From: Dimorphilus gyrociliatus
Taxonomy: Eukaryota; Annelida; Polychaeta; Dinophilidae
DNA: 64,000 nt
NCBI GenBank assembly: GCA_904063045.1
Contig: CAJFCJ010000026.1
Coordinates: 474,964 to 538,963 of the forward strand
Reading direction: 5' to 3'
Below the pieces are notes generated by a model. That model was not told the origin of the DNA and made no database searches. It saw nothing but the letters and a program-made list of their open reading frames with translations. The position numbers and the translations under genes were made by a program. Of this stretch, positions 1 to 12,035 are shown in pieces (position 1 is the first letter of the stretch; each line of letters begins with the position of its first letter).

Positions 1-307
1 AAAACTATCAAATCATCATCAAAAATATCGAGATTAAACGTCAAAAGAAACTAAAATTTGATTATGAAATAAACGTCAAATGAGCAAAACAGAGAGAAAT
101 AGAAAAAAGTATTCAATTATCGTTAATCAATTTCAATCGAACAGAAAAAAAGAACAAAAACGTTCTATTCATTCTTTTCTTAACGAAAATGTCAAAATTT
201 TATCGTTATTGTAAATAAAACAAATAAAACTTGATTATGAAATATTCGTCAAACGATACAAAATAAAGTTTATACTTGTAAGGCGGAAACGCTTCTTCTT
301 CTTCTTC

Positions 308-339
<32 letters not shown>

Positions 340-430
340 ATCTTCTTCTTCTCGATTTTTCAACAATGTTCCAAGACAATTTCCTCTCGATTGCTCATCT
401 TTAACTATTCGTTTAAACCGTCTCAGGTAA
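1..430. other. AT-rich non-coding DNA with weak internal duplication
   Basis: No convincing exon is seen. A phrase of about 26 nt beginning TTGATTATGAAAT occurs near 57 and again near 231, so the first 280 bases look like an old, imperfect duplication with a period of about 175 bp. A CAG|GTAAAT string near 423-431 fits a splice donor, but nothing upstream supports an exon beyond chance. Confidence 0.4.
291..352 (+). repeat. compound (CTT)n(CGT)n(CTT)n microsatellite
   Basis: Runs of CTT are followed by about nine CGT units and then CTT again. On the - strand the same bases could read as an Asp-rich then Lys-rich stretch, but that frame has no usable ATG and stops soon after, so it is treated as simple sequence. 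Confidence 0.9.
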
Positions 431-476
431 ATGTCTCACCTGTATTTAAAATCACCCTTTTATATTAATTAAGTAT

Positions 477-1160
477 CACGTGATGTTTTTTAACGAATTT
501 AACACGTGGCTGCTAATTATACTTCTCACCTGGATAAAAGATACCCGATTTTTACGTCTATTTCAACGGAAAAATGTATTAAAATAACGAAAATATTCTT
601 GTATAAAGCATAAAGAAGATGGAATGTTTGAAAAATACGATAAATATCCATGGAAAATACATTAAAAACGCACATGTTCCGAAAATTAATGGTCACGTGA
701 TGAGTAATTAGCGTCAGGTAAAACGTACTCAATTAGCGTTGAGTGAGTAGTTATTCTAAGCACACGAGTATCTTTAGATATGTAAATTAAACTTTCTTTC
801 GAATAAATTAAATAAATAAATAAACAAACAAAGAAAACAAAAACTTTTATCTGTAGTCACGTGACATTACTTTTTTTTTGTTGCTAATCAACGATAATTT
901 ATCTAAGACACACGTGACTCCACCTGAAAAAATTTTCAATCACGTGACATTCCATTTTTAGAACATTTGCGTTTTTAAAGTATTTTCCATGGATATTTAT
1001 CGTATTTTTCAAACATTCCATCTTCTTTATGCTTTATACAAGAATATTTTCGTTATTTTAATACATTTTTCCGTTGAAATAGACGTAAAAATCGGGTTTC
1101 CAAACGGCATTTGGGTAATTTTAAGGGTCACGTGATAATTGGTTAAAAAAATACCACGTG
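477..1160. promoter_or_regulatory. cluster of eight CACGTG E-boxes
   Basis: CACGTG occurs at 477, 503, 694, 858, 911, 941, 1129 and 1155, mostly within TCACGTGA/C. This is far more than expected in DNA this AT-rich. The cluster ends about 14 bp before a TATAAATA box. CACGTG is the known binding core of bHLH-type factors (USF, MYC/MAX, CLOCK, MITF/TFEB classes). Which factor acts here cannot be told. Confidence 0.6.
544..1096. repeat. long inverted repeat, two 136-bp arms
   Basis: Bases 544-679 and 961-1096 are reverse complements with only a few mismatches visible (near the inner end, around 661-675 and 966-980). They are separated by a 281-bp spacer that contains four of the E-boxes. The arms hold GC-bearing non-simple sequence (for example CCCGATTTTTACGTC), so this is not a chance AT palindrome. 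It could be a foldback/MITE-type element or a hairpin-forming regulatory element. No target-site duplication is obvious. Confidence 0.9.
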
Positions 1161-1173
1161 ACATTAAATTTTG

Positions 1174-1202
1174 TATAAATAGGGCGGTTTTTCAGCAGTC
1201 AG
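1174..1202 (+). promoter_or_regulatory. TATA/initiator core promoter (module 1)
   Basis: TATAAATA at 1174-1181 is followed by GGCGG and a TCAGCAGTCAGG string. A TCAG initiator with its A at 1201 lies 27 nt downstream of the TATA start. The E-box cluster is immediately upstream. The region from TATA to about 1210 is similar to module 2 at 13637. The frame open across this site (1139-1357) begins upstream of the predicted start and is not taken as coding. Confidence 0.6.
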
Positions 1203-1345
1203 GGCCATTAGTCGCTATCAGCGCAAAGGCCGAAGAAGAAGAAGCCTATTTTCTCTCTCCAACCCGCCCTTATAATATTATCCTCTTATCCTCACAACCT
1301 CCTCATTTTCAGAGGCTTATCACATTATCCAATAGTTTTGATGCC

Positions 1346-1417
1346 AATGGATTTTGAATAATTGTCTATTTACCCTTAGTTTGGCAAATAGCAATTATTA
1401 TTTTTGGAATTACCATT
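1346..1417 (+). other. about 72-nt imperfect hairpin
   Basis: The arms AATAATTGTCTATTTACC (1357-1374) and GGCAAATAGCAATTATT (1383-1399) pair around an 8-nt loop with one bulge. AATGG/CCATT pairs again at the base (1346-1350 with 1413-1417). Size and shape resemble a pre-miRNA, and it lies about 150 nt downstream of the module 1 start. No known miRNA seed is recognised, so the miRNA reading is speculative. Confidence 0.35.
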
Positions 1418-1779
1418 AAACCTAAATTAATCTCGAATAAGATAGAAATCTTTTCAAAAGAAAGAGATAAAGATTTATCATTAAGATAAAATCTTGATCA
1501 TTTTTTTTGTTTATATTAAATTCTCTTAATTCCATAGTTTTCGACCAGTTGTCATCTTTAATATATCCGTTTTGCGAATATTGTCATGATAATCCACTTG
1601 AAATATTGGATATGTTACTTTGAGATGTATTGAAACTCTTATCTTCATGATATTTGATGAATGGAAATTTAATTCCTTTTTTTTACAACATCACATCACT
1701 TTATCTCTTCCGTTGAGATGATGATTGCAAACTGATAGAATCCTTGTCGTACCTATGTATTATATATACATATACATCA

Positions 1780-1960
1780 AAGAGTGACCCCTCTTGACCT
1801 TTTTCGGCATCAAAATCTTGTCTAAAATGAGGATTGATATGATAAGTTAAATCTCTTCCCTCTACCTATGCGTTGACCTATACCCTTACAACAACAAAAA
1901 CAACGTCGACCTTGACCCATTCAATAATATCGACCGAGGTCAAGGTCGAGGTGAATGTCT
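1780..1960. promoter_or_regulatory. cluster of (T)CAAGGTCA-type half-sites with an inverted pair
   Basis: TCGACCTTGACC (1906-1917) and GGTCAAGGTCGA (1938-1949) are perfect reverse complements, 20 bp apart. Further TTGACCT words lie at about 1795, 1873 and 1959. TCAAGGTCA is the extended half-site of monomer-binding nuclear receptors (ERR, SF-1/FTZ-F1 class). Function here is inferred from the motif only. Confidence 0.4.
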
Positions 1961-2189
1961 AGGTCAATCACGAATTAAATGTGTGGAGATTAGTTAAAGG
2001 ATTTCAAACACGCAAAGATTTTTTTAGTGTTACAAATGAAAACAAACATCATTCGCTCGACCTTCACCTTCAAATTTATCTCTTCCTTCACCCACACACA
2101 TTTCTCGACCTTTATCTACATGATATAGTCCACCACCTACACATTTACATTAATTCCCATTCACAAAATCAGATACATAGGCTTCTTGA

Positions 2190-5100
2190 ATTTTTTAATA
2201 GTGTGGTTCCCGTTCCGAAAAGACGTATTTTCTTTAAAGAAAATTATATTTTTCAGTATGGTTTCTCTTGAAAAAAGTACAGAGATTTATTATTTTTCTA
2301 GTGTGGCGTCTGTTCCTTCCCGTCCAAAAATGAATTTCCACAATTTATTTTAATTTTAATTTTCTATATTTCGCTTGGTGCTTTCGTGAAAACAAAACTC
2401 ATTGTTTAGTTTTTCTTAAAAGTCTGTTAATGTGGTTCCCTTAAAAACAAAACAAATTAACAAACTAAGCTAAAAAGCATCTATTATTTAAGGAAGGAAA
2501 CCACTCTAATATAGATTTTTAAATGCACATTTCTAAAACTGTTTAAAGGTATCATCCTACAAAACATTTAAAAATTGCTCTAGTATGGTTCCCTTTTCTA
2601 CACGACGTGTTTAAATTTTTACTTTAAACCATTGACATGTAATGTGTATAGTTTGTTTTAGAAAATGGACGGGAACCACATGGGTTCACTGTGAAAATAT
2701 TTTTTCTATTAAAGAAGTAAAAATTTTTTATTGCACCAGGAACCACACTAAACCAGTATGGTTCCTGATCCAATAGAAAAGTATAAAAAATTTTTAATTC
2801 TTTAATAATTTTTACACATGTAGTATGGTGCTTGTTTTTTTAGAGTGGTTCCTTTTTAAAAGAGTACTCATTTAACAGTTTTTTTTTCTTATAAAAGATT
2901 TTTGTTGTTTGTTGATAACCTTCATATTCGAATAATTGTCATCTTGAGTTGGTTTTTTCGATAACGGCCTAAAATTTAAGATTCTTTAATTAGTATGGTT
3001 CCTTTTTTAACTATATCATATACAAAACAATAATAACAAATCATTTATAACAAAGCAAACTTTTTATCATAATGTCATAGTGTGCTGTTAAGGGAATAGA
3101 AACCACATTAAAGTAATATGTTTTATTTCTATCTAAAATTAAACATTTTAGAAAAATTTTTAAATGCATTGATCTGGGGACAGGACATGAACCATACTAG
3201 TAAATGTTTTTATTCCCTTGTGAAAAAATATTAACTTCAGTGTGTAGGGGGGGGGGACAGAAACCACATTAAAATACTTGTGAAAAATAAAAAGAAATTT
3301 AAAAAAGTTTTTTTATTTTGGACAGGAAGGGAACCATTTTAGAAAGAGATGTATAATTTAATAATTAAACAGACTGTTCATTATAAATTGAAATAAAAAA
3401 TCGAAAGATAAAAGGTTTTTAATGAAAAGAAAATTAAAATTTATTTTTGTATGGTTCCCTTTTTCACTATTCCCATAAGTAACAATCAAAACTTTGCTTT
3501 TTAGAATAACAGCGGGCATGGAGCCACACTATATATTTGATTTATATGCTTTTTTGACAGGGTAGTAACTACAGTTTTAAAAAAAAACGACGAGATTTTC
3601 AAGTAAAAATATTGAAACAATCGACGGGACAGAAACCACTTTAAAATAAAAAAATCTTCTGAAAAGGATTAAAATTTTTTGCAGCGGGAAAGGAACCACT
3701 CTACAATATAAAAACGGCTGTTTTTAAGGAACACATGTCCAAAAGCATTTTTAAAAGTTTTTTTAATAATTTCAAAAAGACATTTTTTTTTTGATGGATT
3801 GGAACCATACTTTCCAAAGTTTTTTGATCTTTGCGGAGAACCACACCAGAATCTTGAATCTTTGAGGAAAATCAAACTAGAATGTCTTCAAAGTGAATTT
3901 TTTAAGGAACGTGAACCACGCGTTTAAAAGTGCTTTCGATATTTAAGAACCACTCTATAGTTTATAATATATTTAAAGACGATGAGTTTCTTTAAGAGGC
4001 ATGAACCATACTTTTTAAACTGTTTTTTTAATTGATAACCACACTAAAATACTTTTTAATGACAAAGTTTTTTTTGAGAGACTGGAACCACACTTTTTAC
4101 TCAAACGTTTTGATACTTGAGGAGAATTCCAAGACCGCGTGACGGGAACCACACTTGACATTATTTGACCCTCAATTTTGTATTTTAATTAATTTTTTAT
4201 AAACTCTAGTCCGGTTTTAATTAATTTCTTTCTTTAGGAACAAGAACCACACTAAAAAGATTTGAATTTGAAAGGGTACCATCATTGTTTGAAAGAGCAA
4301 CCACACTAAAATATATTTTATTGCACATTGTAAAAAATTATTGTGTGGAACAAGAACCACATTTGATAAAAATTTTTCTCTTTCCGCTTATTAATTAATT
4401 GTTTTCCAAAAGAATGCTGTTTTTTTTAGTATGGCTCTATTTCCGGGAAAAATTTGAATTTTTTTAAAGAATGGAACCATACTAAATCGGATTTTGTAGG
4501 AATTGCTTATTTTCGACAAAAAATATTGCATGTTTGTCAAGCTCGTAAATCTTCTGAACAATAAACATCAACTGTTGAGCAACGTCATATTTCATTTTTC
4601 TTCCTTTTATCTATTTTTTATGATATTAAAAGAGAGAAAGTCTACAAGAAAATGTTTGATTCAGCTAATCTATAACGGTTTTTACATTTACGTTATACTA
4701 AAATCTTTCAAATTTTCAAATAATTAAAAAATGTGGTTCCTGTCCCTCGAAAAAAAATTATTGTATTTTTTATTTAGCAAATCATTTTTAATCTATTTTT
4801 TTTAGATTGGAACTAGCATGGAATCATTTTTCTCAGAAGATTACCGTTGGATTTAAAAAATTTGAACCGTTAAATTTAAAAATTTAAATTGTTTAGTCTG
4901 CTAGGAACCATACTACTATACATCCAAATTGTCAAAAATATTATTAAGGATAGGAACAGGACAGAAACCATATTAAAAACTACTTGTAACATTTTTGCTC
5001 TGTTTTTGAACAGGAACTATGCTTATTTTGGTCAATCAAGACTAATTCTAAAAATGTTTAAATAACAAATTAATATCTTTTCGTAAATCTCATTAGTGTG

Positions 5101-8100
5101 GTTCTTTTTTCGATCACCTAAAAGAAAAATTTTCAGGGTTAATAGTATGGTTCCTAGCCCTAACCTGAAAATATCCTAATCAAAAATTAGAAGTTGTTGG
5201 ATTAGTAGTTTTTTATAGGAACCACACTAAAAGGCAATTGAAGAAAAAGAGATTAGTTTTTTGAACCATTTTTTAAACAATTTTGTTGTTTGGAATAGGA
5301 ACCACCCTATAGTACATTTATAATTTATCAAAATTTTTAAAAAAGGAATCTAAGTAACCTGGTTCAAGTATTTTTTTATTTCAATTTTCTTTGCGTAACT
5401 AAAGTAGAGGAACCATATTAAATGTTGTCATAAATTTTCAAAATGGCTACTACCGTTTTAGAACACAGAATATTAAAATAATATTTTAACAAGATTTTTG
5501 AATGGAACACGAACCACACAAACTTTTTAAATTAACAAAAACTTGATTGAAATAACAAAAAAAGTAAACAATTACTTTAAAAATGTTAATAGTGTGGTTC
5601 TTGTTCCTAGAGATTTTTAAAAATTAAAAAAAAAAAAAAAATTTATCTCTTCAAATTTTGTCTAGTGTGGTTCCCCACTCCAAAAATATATAAACAAATC
5701 GATTTGAAGCGAAAATCACGATGTTCTAAAGTAATTCGTTTTCTACGAGTTATATCATTTACGAAATAATTGTTTATAGGGGAAAATGAAACAGGAACCA
5801 CTTTGAAAGAAGGAAATAATTTAGATAAGTGGTTAAGTATTTTAAATCCATAAAAAAAACTATTTCAGAGTAATGACAACAATGTTATAGAAATGTTGCA
5901 CAACATGTTTGTTATTTGTGGATGCCTGAAACCAGTCTAAATAATGTTAGAGAAACTCTTTTTATTTCCAATGTACAGCTTTTTAGAAAGAAGAGAACCA
6001 ACATTTTTTTCAGAGTAATAGTTTATAGTGTGCTGTTTTGAACAGGGAACCAGGCTACGAATATTTAATGAATATGATGATAAAATATATGGATGACAGA
6101 AACCATGTTGAACTTGACCTCTCTTTTTATATTATCGCTCAAGACACTTGGAAAAAGCTAGTATTTAAAAACACAAATTTTTATCGGAATAGAAACAACA
6201 TTATTTTTTATTTAGTATATTTTTATATTGCATGTAACCAGTCTAAAATATATATTTGTATTTCAGCATTACATGTAAATAATTTGTAACAAAAAAAACT
6301 GGTTTCTATTCCAGAATACTTTTTTTTTCGTTTTTTAAATAATTTTCACAGAAAATATAAACCATTTTTTGGAGGATTAGTTAAATAAGTATGGTGCCAT
6401 TCATTTATATATTTAGTTTAATTAAAGTATCATTATATGGTTTTTTTTGTGGAAGATGTATATTTTAAAAAAAAAATTTTTAGAACCAGTCTAAATTCTG
6501 TTTTTAAAAAAAATTTTATTAAATAAGTCCTAGTTTGCTCAGGATGCTTCTTCTTCAACCAGATTACAATAGAAGAATATATCAATGTTTCCAGGTCAAG
6601 GATACATTAAAAAGGAATTTTCTCTTAACCTGGTTAAACCTAATTTTAAAAACTTTTAAAATAACGGTTGAAATCTGGTTTCTAATCCAATTTTAAAAAA
6701 GGTCATTGTTATATAATGTTGTCATTTACAGTAGATAAAATTTTTTGGAATACTTTAGAAGGCTACAAAAACTATTTTGATCCTGGTCATTTTCCCTAAC
6801 CCTGTTAACAAAAACCAGTAAATTAGTTAGATTTAAAAATTAAAAAAAAAGTGGTTCGTATTCCATAATACAAATCAGAAGAAATAATGGAAAAAAAACC
6901 ATGTAATTAACCCTTCTTTATTATAAGGAATACGTAACCATACTACATAATTATTATAGGTGATTCATCATAGGAGTAAACTAATGCTTTTTCGAAATGT
7001 GGTTTTTTTTATAGTAGATATAAACCCAATTTTTTAATTTATTATTTTTTTTATTTATGATAATTTAAAGTTAAAAAGTGTCAAGGTCATTTAAAAAAGG
7101 ATCTATTATCAATAAATTGGAGGTAGCAAAAATTTATAAAACTATAAAATAATACATTCAGTGTGCTAATATGGACAGGTACCATGCTAAAATATTTCTG
7201 TTCAAAAAGAACCTTTATTTCATCCACTGACACATGGTTAGATAAAACTGACTAAAAAATATTCAAATAATTTTGTACAGAACTGGAACCAGTTTAACGG
7301 AAAATTTTTTTGAATTAGAAACAGAAACAGAATTAAATAAGGACTAGTCTTAAAATCTTTTTAAAAAGTTTACTATAACTTGGTATTTTCTACTTGTAGA
7401 TGAAAAATTTTTGTTTTCATCAGGAACCAGACGATAAACGTGAAAAACTGGTTCTGATTAGAAAGTTTACTTTTGAATTGAAAGACAGGAGCCATACCAA
7501 AAATATTTAAATTTGTTTTTTTTCAATATGGCCGTCAATACTTCTAATCCATTGTTATAATACTTTAATCTGGTTCTCCTTCCTTTCTGAAAATTCTCAC
7601 CAAATCAATCTGCTGTCAAGATAAAGGTCATGTTAAAGCTATGTTGTTTTAAGGAGAACATTTTGAGACGATCACTTGTTTTATTTAATGGGAACCAGTC
7701 TAATAAATTTTTTTAAATATTTTTTGTCTTTTAACATAAAAGAAATGACCTTTACATTGAGTTTTTAATTTTTTTAACAGATTCCAAGTTCCCTGTCTTT
7801 CATTTGAAGTTAATCAGGAAAATCCTTGACCTTTTTATTTCTCCATATGGGAAGCATTAGTGTGGTTCCCTTCTCTAAAGGTCAAGATTATCCAAGGTCA
7901 ATTATATTACTGTTGTTAGGTTTCTACACACAAAATTTACATTCCATTACCCAATTAGTATGGTTTCCTTTAAATATTTTATTAAAAACAACAATATTAT
8001 TCATTTTGAAATGTTACTTTTTTTTAACTTTACTTTTTAATGTGGTTTCTCCCTAAGTCACAATTCTCCCAAATTTCATTTAGTATGGTTAGTCTTCCAA

Positions 8101-8740
8101 GCAAACAAAATTGAAATTCATTTTAAAATATTTTTCTTAATAAAAATTATTCATCAAAATGATTAAAGATAGAGATGGGAACCAGACTAGAATAGTGATT
8201 ATTGTTTTGCTCATAGTGTAATGTAGATCCCTCGCCATTTCTCCAAATAGTCATTCTTTAAATAGTCTAGTATGGTTGCCAACCAAATTGAATTCATACA
8301 GAAATAAGAATATAAACATGGTTCCTCATAGTTAATAATTCTCAACCTAGTGTAAATCAATTGGAAATTATGAAAAATATTTCAGTTGGGTTTTAGACAG
8401 GAACCACACTATCATTATTTTTTTTTGTTTTTTAGAGATTGAAATAGTTATAATATTGTTTTTGTTTTAGTTTTCACATTTATGGATTGTTAAAATGGTT
8501 CCTTAGCCAATTTTAAAATGGGGAATGGATCCTGATTGGGACTGCCTTTGGCAAAAAAACTGCAATCACATATATTCATTAGTGACATTTTTTAGTTAAT
8601 AATTGTTTTTTTGTTGTTAGTGCAATAGTAGAATATTTTTCCCGTCATACTCTTAACAAGTAAGGGACAGAAACCACATTTTAAATTTGTTTACCTCCAT
8701 TAAAAATTTTAATAGGGAACCATACTACAAAAAATCACAT
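2190..8740. repeat. GGAACCA-NN-CTA box array, block 1
   Basis: The 11-12-bp box GGAACCACACTA, with variants CATACTA, CAGACTA, CAGTCTA, CACTCTA and CACATTA, recurs in both orientations every 50-120 bp. Examples are 2200 (reverse), 2581 (reverse), 2738, 3700, 4084, 4147, 4244, 4298, 5218 and 8398. DNA between boxes is AT-rich and diverged, often with TTTTTAAATGT-like words. Orientation is reverse at 2.2-2.6 kb, mostly forward at 3.1-4.4 kb and mixed later. Boxes are sparser and more degenerate at 6-8 kb. No coding exon is seen. Confidence 0.85.
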
Positions 8741-8841
8741 ATATTTGTTATCTAAAAAGATATCTCTGCCAGATTTTTAATATCTCACTTTTCATATTTT
8801 TGTAATGCTTTCACTCACATCTCAATGTCTTTTTCTCTGTT

Positions 8842-8937
8842 AAGCTGGAATAAGATTGCTCTCAGGATTCCATTTAATCAATTATAGAATCCTTCTACAT
8901 CATTATTAGTTCTAATTGCATTATGATACACTGACCA
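8842..8937 (-). pseudogene. MULE transposase relic, C-terminal fragment
   Basis: On the - strand one frame reads WSVYHNAIRTNNDVEGF, then a stop, then an LNG-like tail. RTNN-VEGWH/F-RLN is the conserved C-terminal signature of MULE-type transposases in FLYWCH elements. The same signature is seen at 25.1 kb and 38.9 kb. The fragment is short and carries stops. Confidence 0.65.
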
Positions 8938-9179
8938 TTACTTTGGTTCAAAACCAACAATTGCATTTGAAGTTAATAAGATGGTAAACAAAACCAGTGA
9001 AACTGGTATAATCTTTTCTGGTTTTATCACTCAAAAACTTCAATAAATCAACAAAACATTTTAAATATTTAAAACAACAAGAAAAAAGATATTTTCTCAC
9101 TTACTGCGGCGACTTGTATCCAATTCTTGGAATACATTGTATACAGTTAGCTTTTCAAGTGAAAGGAAAAAATAAATAA

Positions 9180-11060
9180 ATGGAACAGGAACCATACTTT
9201 AATTTTTATCAAAAAACCTTGTTTTATTCATTAATGTCTGGTTAAGACAGAAAATATGTTATTAGTAAAGTTGTTGGAAAGAGGAGAACCACACTAAATC
9301 AAGTATTAAAAAATTTAAAGTTTTACTTTTCTAAAATTAATGGATTATATAATCCGGAAACCACACTAAAAAATTTTTAAATGTATTTCTGATTGGAAAG
9401 GGGAACCACGAGAGAATTTAACGTTTTTACACTTTTTCTACAGTTTAAAAATTTAATTTCAAAAAGTGTGGTTGCCTTTTTAAAATAAAACAGAGCTTTT
9501 TTTGAAAGTCTGTAGTGTGGTTCCAGTTCAAGAAAAGAAAATGTCTGTCTGAAAAAAGAAATTTTAGCATGGTTCCCTTTCAAAAAGCCTTCAAAAGTTT
9601 TAAAAAAAAAGAAAAACATACCAAAGAAATTTAGTGTGGCTCCTATCGCCTATGATATTATTTTTTAATAAAATATTTTCATTTGAAATTGTCATACAAT
9701 GTGGTTCCCCATTCAAACAAAACACAAAAAAGTATGCTGTTTTAAAAAAAACCATGCTATTGATATTCTGCTATTAAAAAAAGTTTGCTAAACGTTAAAT
9801 ATACATCTTAAAAAATATTGTTTTGAAGAAGAACCACCCTATTAAACACATGCTTAAAAAGCTATTGACAGGAAGAATAAGTTATTTTTTAGAAAAGTAG
9901 AAAAACATCTGTTAAAAAATAATGCATTCTAGAAGACAAAGAAATATTTTGTTTTGTGACAGGAACCATACTAATATACATTTGCTGCCCTTGCTCTGAA
10001 TGGGAAATATTGCTAATATATAAATTTGTTCTTTTAATTGAAACCAATCTAGAATGCTTTAATTAATAGTGTTTTGTGTAGAACTGGAACCATACTAGAA
10101 TTCACATATGAAAATTACCTAAAAATTCAGTCTCCTTTTTTTTACTTTAAATTTTATTTTAGACTGGTTCCTTCATGGAACAAAATCACATTTTTTTATA
10201 AATTATCAATTATATTTTGTTTTAAAAAGGAATAAATATTTTTCATTTAAAAAAGTATGGTTCCCTTTCCGGTAGATATTACTTTTTGAAATTGTTAGGA
10301 ATTTAATTTTTAGCATTATTTAAATGGTATGGTTCTTTTGTTGTTAAATCTTTTTCTTTTCTATATATTTAAGATTTATAGGACATTTTCAGAAAATACC
10401 TCTGGAATAGATATAAAACCATATTTTAAATAGAATAGGAACCATACTAGATTGTATTTTATATTGAGTTTCATTTTAAGAGGAACCACACTAAAAGTAA
10501 ATTTTAAATATTTGAAAAGTTTAAGTAGATGGTAAAGAAACCATACTACAACACAAATAAAAAACGGCAAAAAATCCACATTATTAATTATGTGTTTATT
10601 TAGAAAATCGACAGGAACCACTTTAATCAGTGACTGTAATCAAATTGGTATGCATATTGAAGGAACTGTTTTATAATTGCACACATTTAAAATTTGAATA
10701 TTTTCGCAGGGACAGTAACCATGCTACAACAAGATGGGACAGGAACCACATTAGAATGTTTGAAAAATGTATTCCTTTTTTTATCAAAAAAATAATGGAC
10801 ATTTTTTTGTTACGATAGTGACAAGAACCATATTATTGTCTTGGTTAGGATAGGAAAACCTTTCCCAATAAAAAAATTGTCCATCTTTTTTTAGTTTGGT
10901 TCCCGTTCAGATCTTTAATGCAGGAAAGTGTGCTTTTAGTATGGTTTCTCTTCAAACAATACAATAGATATGTAGTATGGTTACTGTGATGTTGTAAAAA
11001 AGCAGAAATCTTGTTAAATTTAGTGTGGTTCTTGTAAAAAAAGGAAGACATTTTAAAATA
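9180..11060. repeat. GGAACCA-NN-CTA box array, block 2
   Basis: Boxes are dense: forward at 9187, 9287 and 9357; reverse at 9466, 9514, 9569, 9633 and 9700; forward again from 9830 to 10.1 kb. Spacing between neighbours is 45-70 bp in the 9.29-9.70 kb stretch. Orientation flips once between 9403 and 9466, so runs of like orientation exist rather than random alternation. Confidence 0.85.
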
Positions 11061-11179
11061 TATTGTTTAAAGTATTCAAAATCTTTCACTTTGGAAAGAA
11101 GTTTACTTTGAAAGTCAAATTATTTTTAAATGCTGAATAGTTGCAAAAAAGTATGCATGACAACTTTTACATAATTAAA

Positions 11180-11640
11180 GGTAGAAATCAACTGGGAAAA
11201 GAATTTTCCCATCAATGATGGATATTCATTCACTCTGAATGCTAAAACTTTAAAAAGTATCACTTGGGTGTGCAGTAAGAGGACCAAAAAACAAAGATGC
11301 CCTCCAAGAGTTTGCCAGTAAGCAAAAACATTTATCAAGGGGAAACTTGGAACATATTCATGGTAAAAATCATCATCTAACAACAGATTTGTAAAACTGA
11401 CATAGCTCAAAGATGAAAACAATGAGAGAATTTTTATATTTGGAAGCAACCATCAATTTAACTTTCTTATTCAGTCAAATCACTTGTTCTTTGATGGAAC
11501 ATTTAAAATTGTAAAAGATCCATTTTATCAGCTCTTATCTATACACAGCTTTATGACAAAAGATGGTGAAATGAAATATGAGAGCTGTATCAAAAATCTA
11601 TCCACAATCACAAATCCATGCATGTGTATTCTATTTCACA
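11180..11640 (+). pseudogene. FLYWCH-MULE transposase relic
   Basis: On the + strand, DGYSFTLNAKTLKSITWVC followed by SKRTKKQRCP at about 11217-11310 is a FLYWCH zinc-finger core (aromatic-rich strand, W-C, then C-P). After several stops and shifts, a second frame at about 11485-11580 reads FFDGTFKIVKDPFYQLLSIH, the first catalytic-Asp region of MULE transposases. The element is thus in N-to-C order but broken by stops and frameshifts. It belongs to the family seen best at 24.9-26.6 kb and is not functional. Confidence 0.8.
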
Positions 11641-12035
11641 AAAGGTAATTTTATGTAAAATATTCAGTTTTTCTTTACAATGAATGTTCTTTCAAGTCTC
11701 TTGGCTACTCTGAATATGCAGAAAGGAGAGAACTGGACTATGATTTTGAACCCAAAATCAGACTTTCATCATTATCACTCACACTACCAGGACATTAATC
11801 ATGCTTGTTATTATTGCCACTAAATCTCAAAAATTTCTTTTTAGAATCCATTTTTGGAAATGATCTGTCACTGCTTACACTTGGTTTGTGTGAATAATCA
11901 TCTTTCAACACTTTTGTAATCACACTTTTTATTATTCAACAGTTTATCTATTTATTTAGAAAAAACTGGTAGAAGAAACATGATGAAATCTATTTCAAAT
12001 TCAGTACATTTGGTAACCTTTTTATTTTTTGCATT
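11641..12035. other. AT-rich stretch, no gene seen
   Basis: It follows the MULE relic and may be its decayed 3' part, but no signature residues could be recognised on either strand. Confidence 0.3.

Noticed and set aside
1139-1357. 72-codon + frame over promoter module 1
   Set aside because: It begins upstream of the TATA box and predicted start, so it could not be translated from that promoter. No domain is recognised.
2738-2749. Boxes as RUNX binding sites (AACCACA)
   Set aside because: The CACACTA form contains the RUNX core, but the equally common CATACTA, CAGACTA and CAGTCTA forms do not. RUNX binding cannot explain the constant part of the box.
11126-11449. 107-codon - strand frame
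   Set aside because: It is antisense to the FLYWCH part of the + strand MULE relic, whose signature residues are on the + strand.
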